Shown here in pieces: positions 24,701 to 34,731 of a DNA stretch of 64,000 nucleotides. A model generated the notes under the pieces. That model was not told the origin of the DNA and did not search any database. It saw only the letters and a program-made list of their open reading frames with translations. Source of the DNA: Nageia nagi (lineage: Eukaryota; Pinophyta); contig JBITNC010000001.1 in assembly GCA_050084985.1 (NCBI GenBank), positions 7,130,001 through 7,194,000 on the forward strand. Direction: 5' to 3'. The position numbers were made by a program, and so were the translations under genes. Position 1 is the first letter of the stretch; each line of letters opens with the position of its first letter.

Positions 24701-26435
24701 AAGGGAAGAGCAATTTCTTACTCTTGATCCCAAGGAATAATGGAAGCTTTTTAACGATGTTCTAGGGGGTTGAAATGGATGGGATATGATAGGAAAAGAA
24801 CATTGACTTCCAATTCAATGGGGAGAATAATTTCTTATTCTCGATCTCAAAGAATAATGGAAGCTATAAAATTTAACAATGTTCTAGGGTTGACTTTTAT
24901 CAATCTACTAAGGACAATTTCTTGCTTAAACTTGTAGATAAGAATAGAAGCAAAAGGTTTTAACAACAACAATGTTGACTCCCATATTGATGGGGAGAAC
25001 AATTACTTGTTCGTTTTCTCAAATAATATGGAAGCACCTCCAATTTAATAATCGATAAAGATAGATTAGAAAATATATGGATGTTGGATAATAAAATATG
25101 AAAGTTGGTATAGTATAATGTGTATGGGGTGGTGATGGATGTTAATATGAAAATAGTATAACAAATGAATGGACATAGGGTGTATTGAGTATTTAGAGAG
25201 ATAAACTAATTAACTCATCAAGGCATTGATAAATAAGTGTAATATTAATTACTATGTAATAATAAATAGTATGGGATGGAGGCATGGGATGATGAAGAAA
25301 TGTAATGATCCTAATATTCAAGTTGACCAATATTAACCAATCACCATTAGATTTTTCCTTCTTTAGATGATAAAAAAAAAAGTCATGATGTTCTCAAAAT
25401 TATCATAGACTCGTGTGTGCAATGATATTTATTTCCATCTCTAGACAATCTCAAACTAAATGTCACAAGAGCATAAAATATATAAGCTAGTTCATCCATA
25501 TGAAATGTATAGAGGTCCATAGGAAAGAAGGTCGCTAACCAATATGGACATGTCGCCACTCGTAAGGTATGCCCCATTGCCAGATAGGCGTCCATAGCCC
25601 CGATGAGGATTAACCCCTCGATCCCGCTACAACCTTGCTCTACTGCCAGTCAGGCATCCATAGCCCCAGTAGAGGATATTGTAATCACCCAAGAATCATT
25701 GATATAATGTAGTAATTTTTTTTTTTTTTTACTTTTTTCATCTCTTTTTTTTTTTTTAACTATCAAATGATTCTTGGGTTTGAGATGAAGCGAATAATAG
25801 GATGAACATGTAATACTTTCACTTGAAATCATGTTCTTGTAACACCTCATTCTTGACTGTTTTAAGATTATTTAAATGTGAAGATGTGTATGAGTCTGTA
25901 ATAACCTTAAGTGTATCATAATCATGTTTGTTTATCATCCAAAGTTTCAAGAATTTCATGATGAAGGTTGGTAAAGTCAATAAGAATATTAATTTCATAA
26001 ACTATTTCTTTTACAACAAGTTTAAACATATTTGTACAATGGTATGGAAGTGATCATGGATAATGTATAGTATATATGCCTTGATGAATTGTTAGAATAT
26101 AATCTAATACTCAAATATTCCAACATAATGGGGGATGAATATGAGGTGGAAAAAAGGGGAAGACATGGAAATGCAATAAACATATTATAACCTATTTCAA
26201 AATCAGATATGATCATTTTAGTTTTTAATCATATTTTGATGTTTGTGTGATTTCTAAATCATGTTTTGATGATGATTTTTTTTTTTTTTTTTTATGATGG
26301 AGGGCAATTGCCCCAATGTGATCTATGTAAAACATGAGGAGATCAAAAGTAAGATGGGGGACGACTGCCCCAATGTGAACGATGTGAAGGAGATTGAATG
26401 TCCTGATGCAAATAACATAATTCATCATTGTTTAA
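21781..26435 (-). other. Element E 3' non-coding half with diverged repeats
   Basis: 4.6 kb between the last coding remnant and the PPT hold no RT, RNase H or integrase. Diverged repeats fill 22030-24260 (units recognised by the box TTTGCAAT(T/C)(A/G)AAGTATTTTGAA at about 22375, 22850, 23160 and 23970). A second family at 24660-25050 has three or four units around GACTTCCAATTCAA and AATAATGGAAGC. A doublet GGC(G/A)TCCATAGCCCC occurs near 25585 and 25653. Poly-T runs lie near 25720, 25745 and 26280. Confidence 0.6.
22030..24260. repeat. Diverged tandem repeats with conserved hairpins in element E
   Basis: Two close copies (22430-22545 and 22575-22680) and more distant ones near 22030, 23230 and 24040 share an arrangement of small inverted repeats. 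Copy 1 pairs CATACT/AGTATG, GGTA/TACC and GACAAG/CTTGTC. Copy 2 keeps the outer stem and has GGCA/TGCC and GACAA/TTGTC. The 22030 copy pairs ATGACAT/ATGTCAT. A further box pairs CCCG/CGGG near 22130 and CCCA/TGGG near 22722. Confidence 0.55.
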
Positions 26436-26807
26436 TTATGTGGAATGTATGTACATATTTTGTAGATGATGTAAATTGTTATCTATCAATAAAGGTATAT
26501 CTACTTCAAATCGTCTATCATCCATCAAATCATGAAGGGCATGATTTAATTGTTGGCAATGTTTAGTATTATACCCCAAGTGATGATGATAAACATGATG
26601 TCCATACTTATCGTATTTTATTGACTTAGGCTTTAGGTTTTCTTTCATTATATGATCTACCACCCTCTTAGGTTGCTTCGATGATTGCATTCCATCATTG
26701 TAATCATCTTTGGATTTTAATTCCCATCTCATATTTTTATGATTATGCCCTTGCCTAGCAAAGGTGGATGATGATTTCCCCTTTGAATTTTGCATAGGAG
26801 GTTTCAT
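26436..26807 (-). pseudogene. Element E: second zinc-knuckle region after the protease
   Basis: This continues the same minus-strand frame as Gag-protease after a TAG at 26877. It reads KYDKYGHHVYHHHLGYNTKH, then CQQLNHALHDLMDDRRFEVD, which matches the Tat/Athila Gag zinc-knuckle segment with one Cys lost. It therefore looks like a second copy of a Gag domain placed after the protease, where RT should begin. Upstream it is basic and Ser/Gln-rich. Confidence 0.55.
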
Positions 26808-26876
26808 TTTCGATGATTTTATAATATTATAATGTGAGTATGGATTTTCATCTCTTCGTACACAATGGAGTACTCC

Positions 26877-27830
26877 CTAATGAATGTATTTTAGACAACC
26901 ATGAAATGTAGATGGGACACATTCCATTTCTTGAATCCATGGTCTACCTAAAGGAATATTATATTGTTCAATGTTTCCTTCGATGATATATAATGATGTT
27001 TGTATCGTCTTACATCCAATGGTGATGGGTAACACTATCGACCCTATTGTTGAACATAAGGCATTATTAAATGCTTTTATTTGTAATGATGGTAAAGAAA
27101 TATGAGAGAAGGGAAGATTCAATTTGTGATATGCTGATGTAGATATGATATTGACATCTGACCCTTCGTCTATTAATATCCTCTTAACAATTTTACCATT
27201 TACTTTACCAATGACATGGAGAGGTGGATCTAACCCTTGAGGTACCTTGTTTGGTTGTCTCTCATGGTCATAAAAAGAAATTATAGGCTGATGTATCAAT
27301 GGAGGAACTTGCATTTTGGATTTTTGATTATATGATATATCAATTTGTTTTTCTTGTATGTTTTGAGTTCCAGTATCAACTCCAACTATTCCTATAATAG
27401 GTTGATTACTTGGATTCCAGGTGGGTGTCACTTGACTGTAATTAGGTACAATAGATATTGTATTTACTTGATATGAAGGAAGTGAGTCTTGATAATTTTT
27501 TAAATTTTGATCTGAAATAGAAATATGGTCTTCAACTTCCAAGTTATTATCTTTGATTGAATTTTGAGTTCTATTTCTGAATGCTAGACAATTTTTCGTA
27601 CTATGACCTCTTTGATGGTGATAATTACAATACTCATTTTTGTTATATTTTTCTTTCCTCATAATTTTTATTTCACCGTATTTATTTTTGACCTTCTCAA
27701 TTATAACTACTTGAGCAATAACTTCTTCGAGAGTATTATATTGTTGGATTTGTAATATACTAGCTATAGGCCTTAAACAATTTTGACTGAATAATTTAAC
27801 TAACTCCTCCTGAGGTAAAGTATAGGGCAT
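26877..27830 (-). pseudogene. Element E Gag C-terminus and protease
   Basis: Zinc knuckle EYCNYHHQRGHSTKNCLAFRN (Cx2Hx4Hx4C order, typical of Tat/Athila) lies around residues 66-86. The protease active site ILIDEGSDVNIIS is near residue 220, and the C-terminal signature PLGRPWIQEMECVPSTFHGC is near residue 292. The active-site Gly is replaced by Glu (DEGS). The frame is open for 317 codons and stops at a TAG derivable from CAG. Confidence 0.82.
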
Positions 27831-29447
27831 GCCATAGAGTATACCCCTCCATCATGAAACAAAGTCAACAATTGATTCATTCTGAGATTGTTTTAGTTCT
27901 ACAAGATCCATAATAGAAGATTCCTCTTTGATATAAATCCTAAAATGTTGTAAGAACAAGTTTGCCAATTGAGGAAATGAATAAATACTATGTCGTGACA
28001 AATTATTATACCATTCCAAGGCTTGGGCTGCAAGCATCATGGGGAACAAACATAGCATCAAGTCCTCATCATTATAAATTAGGTAATTTGAAAACTTAAA
28101 CCACCTTAAATGTTCCTTAGGATCCTTATTTCCTGTAAAAGGAATTATCTTAGGCATTTCAAAGTTGTAAGGTAATTTCTTCTTAGGGACACTTGGATGA
28201 ATGGGTTCATTGCAAATATTATCATATGTCAACTTCTTGAACCTTGATATGTTCATTTCTTTATTCATGAAATCCTTCATGAAATCTTCTAATTCTTTAT
28301 CTGTCCAACTACCCTGAGGATGTTTTCGGTATCTTCTATGATTGGTGTTTCTTTCTAACTTTAGGTCTGAATTATAAGATTCATCATCAGAAAGAAATCT
28401 TGATAACAATGATGAAGATGATAATGATGGAAGATTAGAAGGTAAATGATGCCCTTGCATTGGATTTCTAAGAGTTGTAGATGGTTGTACTTTATTTTGT
28501 TGAGACTTCTCGTGAAGTAACCAACTATCTCGAACTTCTTGTTTTACCTTATCAAAAATTTATCGTTGTTTGTCAAGCTCTTGCTTTTCTTTTTCTTTGA
28601 GTTCTATATTCTTTTCTTTAAGTTTGGCTTTCTCTTCTAAATTACTTTGAACATCTTCATATCTTTTACTAAAGTTTATATTTTCTTCATAATCTTTCTC
28701 TATGTGTTTTCTCTTTGCCTCCAACTCTGCAAAAGAGGGTATCTCTCCTACCCTGAATTGTTTAGCTAAAGCTTTTCTACATTTTTCTTGTGATGAGGGT
28801 TTCTCACAGGAGTAAGGATCATAGAAGAATTTGTTTGAGACCTTACATTGAGGATTTGTTTGTGAGGTTCTTACTGAATACAAGGTCATTCTATCAAAAT
28901 CTTCCATACAAGACCTAGCCCTATGAAGTGTTTTTTGATAGGTGGGGGCAGTTATCCTAGCTTGTGAAGAGAAGCTTTGAGGTTGATAATCTAAGCTCTC
29001 AAAAGGCAATTCTCTTTGTTGATTAGAGTAAGAGTCTTGATATCTCCATACTTGGTAATTAAGAGGTGATGATAATTGCGCCCAAGCTTGACTCTTTTGG
29101 TTTGCATAAGTTTTTACATCATGCTTTTGCCTCATCTCTTCTTGTCTCATTTTGTCGACAAACTCATTGAAGGTTTTGTCATGTTGATCGTGAGAAGAAC
29201 ATGCTTGTTGTTGTTTATGGGATTCCCTTTGCAAAATATTCTTAGCTTTTTCATCATAGAAAATATTCCTAAGTAATTTATTTGTTGTAGGGCTATCTTC
29301 TTTATCACATTCCCAATTTTTCATCAAGCTAGTTTGATATTTTGAAGGTATTTTTAGTGGGTTCGAACAACATTCATCCTCATAAAACTTTGTGTCATTA
29401 TCACGATGTGTTGTTTCCCCACATGGATGTTCGTTCCCTAAGCTCAT
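27831..29447 (-). pseudogene. Element E Gag N-terminal and core region
   Basis: It starts at the ATG of MSLGNEHPCGETT (29447), which overlaps the end of ORF1 in a different frame. A charged, coiled-coil-like stretch (about 28560-28760, KLKEKNIELKEKEKQELDKQ) precedes the Gag core MPKIIPFTGNKDPKEHLRWF (about 28150) and AQALEWYNNLSRHSIYSFPQ. Two stops (TAA at 28560, TGA at 27852) break an otherwise constant frame, and both can come from C-to-T changes. Confidence 0.8.
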
Positions 29448-29449
29448 GT

Positions 29450-30264
29450 GTGTTAGCTTTGGAAATTTTATCTTTATATTTTACATTTATTTGTGATTGA
29501 AATTCTTGAGATTCAATAATACAATCTATGGATTTTTTAATTCTTATGTGAGGCTCTCCAATTTCTACTTGTGATGAGAATGAACAAGTTTCATCCTTGA
29601 ACTCAAGAATATCATGAGATTCATGGGAATCAATAGAAGGTCTTGTAGCCTCTAGAAGGGGAGGAGAATGAAATTACAATTCTGAGGAATGTTCTGAAAG
29701 GTCCTCAAGATTCATGTCAAACTCCTCTTCTTTAATATCATATTCATCCCAAGGTTGGGGTGAAGACATCAAGGTATCTAACTCTAGGAGGTCATATGAT
29801 TTAGCATAGGATGTTGCATCAAGGCCTTCGGCATTAATACTCGATTCATCCCTTAGCAAATTGGATTCATTAGGTTTGATAGTCTCGAAAGGAGATGCAC
29901 AACAAGATTTTAATTTGATGAGATGTGTCGATGAGTTTTCAATCTTTATGATGGGCTCATTATTTTCAGTGTCAAACTCATCCCATGATGAGGGCGAAGG
30001 AATGGGAGAACTAAATTCTAGCTCTTCATGGGATTTAACAAGGCTTTTTGAGGATTGAAGAAGAGGTATAGTACATTGTTCTATCTTTGCTAAATATGCT
30101 AAAAGCTTTTCAATGTCGATATAAAAATCATTCTTCACGATCTCAAAAGTAGAATAAGTATCTAAAGTTGATTTGGCAAGATGTGACCATAGTCTTTGTA
30201 TTTTTGGTTTTATTTTGATAGAAAAAGGAACATAATTTAAAAGTGCAACCAAGACAAACCTCAT
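29450..30264 (-). pseudogene. Element E ORF1 (unknown acidic protein upstream of Gag)
   Basis: The frame 30264-29674 gives 196 residues, then a stop, and the same frame stays readable to about 29450. The protein is Glu/Asp/Ser-rich with two related segments (SSWDEFDTENNE and QPWDEYDIKEEEFD) spaced about 90 residues apart. I recognise no domain. Ogre elements carry an uncharacterised ORF1 in this position, which is the basis for the name. Confidence 0.6.
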
Positions 30265-30483
30265 AATGATAAAATTCCTTTAAGGTCTTATGAAATGCAT
30301 TTAAACAAGTAAATACATTTATGCATACCACCCTCCCAAACATTCATGTCCATTTACTTATCTTATTTTAATGTGATACAATCAAAAGTTTATTTTAAGT
30401 GGACTTTGACCTTAATAAACCTCGTTGTTCTTTTTTAATTATAATGTGATTCATTATCCAACCTCTTAATGATGTTCATTAAC

Positions 30484-31181
30484 TCCTTCCAGCTGTGGAA
30501 GTTTTATATGTGATAAATTTCCTCTTCTTACTAGTCACATATCTCTTCGACCTCCAATGGAGTGGTAAGAGCAGACTTAGTAAAAAGTCATTAAGTGTAG
30601 ATAAATTAATTAAGTGAGGTTCAATTACTCCTCCAAGAGTCACATATCCCTTCGACCTCCAATGGAGTGGTAAGGGCAGACCTCTTTAAGAGTGTTAATG
30701 TTAAGTATATTTCCAAATAAGATGTGAATAAATTTTACCTCTTTCACTTAACTTATTTCTGATCACTTAGGATCGCTTGAAGCGCAAAAGTGAGAGCATA
30801 CTTTGTTAAGTGAAAGTACTTAGTGTATTCAAATCCCTCCAATTCATTAACCTTTTAATATGATTTACGCTACCAAAAACCCGATTTATCTTCCTTAAGT
30901 TCATTCCAAATTAATGTGATTCATTTACTCCTTCCAATTGTGGAAGTATTATGTGTAATAAATTACCTCCTCTTACTAGTCACATATCCCTTCGACCTCC
31001 AATGGAGTGGTAAGGGCAAACTTAGTAAGAGGTCATTATGTGTGGGTAAATTAACCAAATTAATGATAATGTGAATGTGAAAGAAAAGAAGAATTAATTA
31101 CTCCTTCTTATCAAGTCTATTCTGGTCACCTTAGATCGCACGGAGCGTAAAGGGAGAGCATAAGTAGACAAGATAAAAAGT
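30484..31181. repeat. Array of five three-tier hairpins in the E leader
   Basis: Each copy has nested inverted repeats: a long outer stem, a middle 4-6 base stem and an 11-base inner dyad. Copies span 30524-30587, 30635-30686, 30741-30816, 30969-31032 and 31104-31180. Inner dyads are CTCCA-A-TGGAG (three copies), CGCTT-G-AAGCG, and CGCAC-G-GAGCG (one mismatch). Middle stems are CTCTT/AAGAG, CCCTT/AAGGG (twice), CACTT/AAGTG and CCTT/AAGG. The outer stem of copy 3, CTTTCACTTAAC/GTTAAGTGAAAG, is perfect. Small CTTCCA/TGGAAG hairpins precede copies 1 and 4 (30486 and 30931). Confidence 0.75.
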
Positions 31182-31389
31182 ATTAATGTGTACGTACCCT
31201 TCACCCAAAATATGAAAATAAATACATAACATTTTACATAAAATAAATTAACAAAAAATATGCATTTAATCTTTTCTACCCATTCTTACATGCATTCTAG
31301 GCAAAGGAATCACATTCAAAAGTATCCTTCCATTTTAACAACATATTATGTATTTTATTTTATTTTTTATTTTTTTTAGAAATAACAAA

Positions 31390-31570
31390 AGGAGGCAAAA
31401 CGACCTGGAGCATGAGTCGCCAGCATTTAGACAGAGGTCGATGGCATTTATTCTGAGTCGTCGATGTTCAATTCTAGTTGCTGGCATTTAGTCTGGATTA
31501 ATTTGTAAATCACTGGCATTCCTTTTGAGTCACCGGTGTCCGATTCCAATCGCTGGCATTTCTGCAACAG
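31390..31570. repeat. Short tandem GTCGCCGGCATT-type repeats next to the E primer site
   Basis: About seven degenerate units of 20-30 bases (for example GAGTCGCCAGCATTTA, GGTCGATGGCATTTA, GAGTCACCGGTGTCC) follow one another. Related units occur in the LTRs (21490-21560 and 32280-32360). Confidence 0.6.
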
Positions 31571-31690
31571 ATTTCCTAAAACACACAAAATGCAAAATTT
31601 GAAGTTAGTATATGGAGAAATTCAAATAAACCAGATAACAGAAAGGTAAAATCGTTATAAACAAAAAACCTCCCTATCAATAATGGAAGG

Positions 31691-31708
31691 GCCCTCCTTC
31701 TAGCGCCA
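31691..31708 (-). other. Primer binding site of element E (TGGCGC type)
   Basis: The minus strand reads TGGCGCTAGAAGGAGGGC three bases after the LTR end. TGGCGC-type sites are common in Tat/Athila-group elements. I did not match the tRNA exactly. Confidence 0.65.
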
Positions 31709-31711
31709 GAA

Positions 31712-32561
31712 TGTTGCAGTGAAAATAGAGCTGGAATGTAGAATAACATGAAATACAATTATTCTTAAATCTTCACTGAACCTCAAATTATGTAAAATAG
31801 ATAGAAATGCTGTAATTATAAATTGATATTGATTTTCAGCTCAAACTACGATTTTCCCTTAGAAGGGACTTTTACAAATGCCATTTGCCAAAACAAAGGT
31901 ATTAGATCTTCATTGTTTTTTTATTTGCTTGCTTCTCTCCTTGATATGGATAACCTGTAAATCCTACACACATGCAAAAGACAATAACATCAAAGCATCT
32001 ATGTATGACATGTATTAAATTGAAACTAGCATAAAATAATAGAAGGTATTAGCTCACAAGATTTTGGCAGCATTACCCTACTTCAAAAAATGGGTCAAGA
32101 TCCTCTCTCTATTGCTTTGTATTGGCTTGTATTTATAGATTTTAGGTGAGATGTTCCAAGGCTGGTAAGGGGAAGTGAAAAGCCCCCGTAGGTCGTAACT
32201 GACCCCCTCTATCCACATCATCTTGGAAAAATGAAGTGTTTCAAATTTCTCTCGCTATTTTGGTTTCTATTCAGCTGTTACAGAGTCACCGATGTTTACT
32301 AGGCAGATGCCGACGATCATCCCAAAATGCCAGCGTTTGTTTTGGGTCGTCGGCGACTGGTTTTCAATTTTTATAACAATATAAAAATGACCACCAAATA
32401 GTCAATTTTTACCGAAAAGGGGTCATGTGACCACTTGTTTTGCATGTACTCGATGAGAGCTATCCAATAATGGATTTTTCAAGCTTGTTTGATGCTTGTA
32501 TAAATATTTATGATTATTTCAATGTTTACTAGTTAAAAAGGGACATTTTTAGGTGTCTACA
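31712..32561 (-). repeat. 5' LTR of element E
   Basis: 850 bases, partner of 20917-21766. A minus-strand TATAAATA at 32130-32137 is the likely core promoter. Confidence 0.93.
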
Positions 32562-32566
32562 AATGT
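32562..32566. repeat. Target site duplication of element E (AATGT), right copy
   Basis: Identical to 20912-20916. Confidence 0.93.
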
Positions 32567-33575
32567 GACAGAGACTAGGAGTTTTCTTGGGGTAGTACAA
32601 TATTTACGTAAGTTTATTGCTAATTTTTCTTATATGGATTCTCCACTTCATGCTATTACAGGAAAGAGTCATGGATTTCAATGGAGAGGAAAAAAACAAC
32701 ATGCTTTTGACTTGCTTAAAAAGAAAATTAGTCATGCTCCAGTACTTGCTTTTCCTAATCTTCAGAAACCTTTTGAAATTGAAATAGTTGCTAGTGTTGT
32801 GATTCTACAAAATAGTTCTTTAATGCATGATGGGTATAAAGAACAATATGTGGTTGATCCTGATTTCCAAAATGTATATCAAAGATTGAGTCTTGGTAAT
32901 GAGGTTGGAAATCATGACTTTCATTTGCATGATGGATTACTTTCTAATTTGGGCAAACTTTGTATTCCTAATGGTGAGAGAAATGATTTGATTAGGGAAG
33001 CTCATACTTCTCGTATTTTAGGATACTTTGGTGTTGGGAAAACTCTTGCTAATCTATAAAGGTATTGTTATTGGCCTAAAATGCAAGAAAATGTATCCAG
33101 GTATAAAGAGAAGCATGATCATCATCAGGTGGATCATAAATTTTAGGTTGGGGATCAAGTATGGCTTCATCTTAGCAAGGAGAGATAGCATGGTAAGGGA
33201 AAGAAGTTGAAACCTATAAGGTATTGCCCATTTACTATTATTGGTCAAGTTGGAGACAATGCTTTTCAGTTGGACTTACCACCTTATATGGAAATATATT
33301 TTGTTATTAATGTTGAGAACTTGAAGTTGTATGAACCAGCCTTAGTTGCAGAAGATACAGATGTCATGTTACCGTCAGTTGAGGATTTAGCCCCTGAGCA
33401 CATGAATGCGTTGGTTGAGGATGTAGTCTTGGAAAAGAAGCAATGATCATCTCGTAGTGGCATACATGAGGTGTGGTGTATTGGATTGAAGGGCCAACAT
33501 CCACACAAGGCCAAGTGGTATGCAGTTGATCGGGTGAGGGAGCTCTACCCTCACCTCATTCCATCATCCTAAATG
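32567..33575 (+). pseudogene. Element D pol continuation: RT/RNase H connection and integrase ends
   Basis: It resumes the D frame with the RT connection (TETRSFLGVVQYLRKFIANF). After PFEIEIVAS (near 32793) it jumps to SSLMHDGYKEQYVVDPDFQN, so RNase H is missing. The integrase N-terminus (LIREAHTS...GVGKTLANL) follows. Near 33100-33115 it jumps again to the integrase C-terminal region (VGDQVWLHL, INVENLKLYEP). Stops at 33057, 33144, 33186 and 33444 are all reachable by C-to-T or G-to-A changes, and the frame never shifts. Confidence 0.85.
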
Positions 33576-33600
33576 CTTTTGGGGACAAAAGCTCTCTCTC

Positions 33601-33612
33601 AATGGGGAGGAA
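33601..33612 (+). other. Polypurine tract of element D
   Basis: AATGGGGAGGAA lies immediately before the LTR start TGATCC. Confidence 0.85.
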
Positions 33613-34726
33613 TGATCCAAAAATTTGGATCCCTTCAACATTTAGTAATCTCCATTTTAGTGTGTTCAGTGTGATCACCTTGCCTTCAGCTTTCTGACAC
33701 TTCTTTCAAATCAAGAATCCAAGTCCGTATGAGGAAGATATGGCCTTAAGTCCATTTTGTATTTTTTTGAAAAAAAAAAATCAAATTGGCAGGACCCACC
33801 TGCCATTGTGGAGGCCACGTCGGAGGAGATAGGACTGCGTGGAGGTGACAGGGTGGGTTGACCGTCTGACTACCACTGTGTACCCTACCTGCCACATCTA
33901 GCCTACATGGAGAGTTGACCTGTTGACCGTGACCTGCCAACCTGCGCGCGTCCATGCTAACCAAGATTGCCACACAACCCCCTGACCACCTACATGTACC
34001 ACCTGACCAATCAGCTGACCATGCCTGTTGACCAATTGACTTCATCCTAGAACATGCCACATGTTAGCACCATAGCGCACCCATCCATTTTTGGAGTATT
34101 TTAACGTATTTTGGCATTTTTCAAAGGTTTTTCATGATTTTTGATTCACCTAAGGTCCTATTTTTGGGCTGAGTTTATTTTTAAGCTTGTAACAGTCCAG
34201 AGAGCATGTTTTTCAATTTCAGAGCTCATTTTTGGAAGATTTGTGCAACCAATTGAGCCCAAATTTGGCAGGAAGATCAAGGAGGTTAATGGGTATCTAA
34301 AAATGTATTTTTTTCCAGATTTCCTAGTTGTAATTCTCTCCAATTTTAGCTCCAAAAATTGTATAAAAGGGGAGCAAATTGGACAAAAGAGGGAAAAAGG
34401 AGGATTTCAGGAATTGTTTCAGTTTTGTTATGATTTTCAGAGCTGAGAGTGTATTGTGAATGTGAGAGGAGGTTTTGAAGGACCAAGGAGGCCTTGTAAA
34501 GTGATTCTACGCATTGATAGAGAGAGCTTTTGAGCTGGATGTAGCCCACATTAGGTGAACCAGGATAAATTTTTGCTTGTCTCTTCTATGGTGAATGCTT
34601 TTCTCTTCTCTGTGTTTACAATTTTATTCCTGAATTTCCTTTACAAGCACTTAATTATTTTAAGTGTGAAAGGATCCATTTGGCAAGGTTAAAATTGAAA
34701 TTTTTAATCTTATAGTTTATGGATCA
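33613..34726 (+). repeat. 3' LTR of element D
   Basis: 1114 bases, partner of 17632-18750, with a TATA box at 34362-34369. It keeps most TTGAC boxes (near 33914-34040). Confidence 0.93.
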
Positions 34727-34731
34727 TGTAG
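34727..34731. repeat. Right target site duplication of element D (TGTAG)
   Basis: Matches 17627-17631. Confidence 0.92.

Larger units (their letters stand above)
30265..31690 (-). other. Element E 5' leader
   Basis: About 1.4 kb between primer site and ORF1 contain no usable frame. They hold an array of hairpins (30484-31181), an AT-rich segment (31190-31385), and a short GTCG(C)CGGCATT repeat block (31390-31570) next to the primer site. Confidence 0.7.
20917..32561 (-). mobile_element. Element E: Ogre/Tat-like LTR retrotransposon with ORF1 and gag-protease, no RT or integrase
   Basis: Both LTRs are 850 bases (20917-21766 and 31712-32561), start TGTAGACACC on the minus strand and end CTGCAACA, with perfect AATGT duplications. 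A TGGCGC-type primer site and a PPT are present. From 5' to 3' on the minus strand it has a structured leader, an acidic ORF1, Gag, protease, an extra zinc knuckle and 4.6 kb of non-coding repeats. The order ORF1-gag-pro recalls Ogre elements, but all of RT, RNase H and integrase are missing. By eye the two LTRs differ at roughly 35 sites, mainly transitions. Confidence 0.9.
17632..34726 (+). mobile_element. Element D: Ty3/gypsy retrotransposon, deletion derivative, hosting element E
   Basis: LTRs 17632-18750 and 33613-34726 start TGATCC and end GGATCA and are flanked by TGTAG on both sides. Primer site 18755-18766 and polypurine tract 33601-33612 are intact. Gag, protease and RT fragments (18833-20916) continue after element E (20917-32561) in the same reading frame at 32567-33446. 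The RT catalytic core, most of RNase H and the integrase core are missing, so it could move only with enzymes from a relative. Without E and one TSD copy D is about 5.4 kb. Confidence 0.93.

Noticed and set aside
30484-31181. Regularly spaced palindromic repeats considered as a CRISPR-like array
   Set aside because: Repeats vary in sequence, spacers are not unique uniform segments, and the context is a plant retrotransposon leader.
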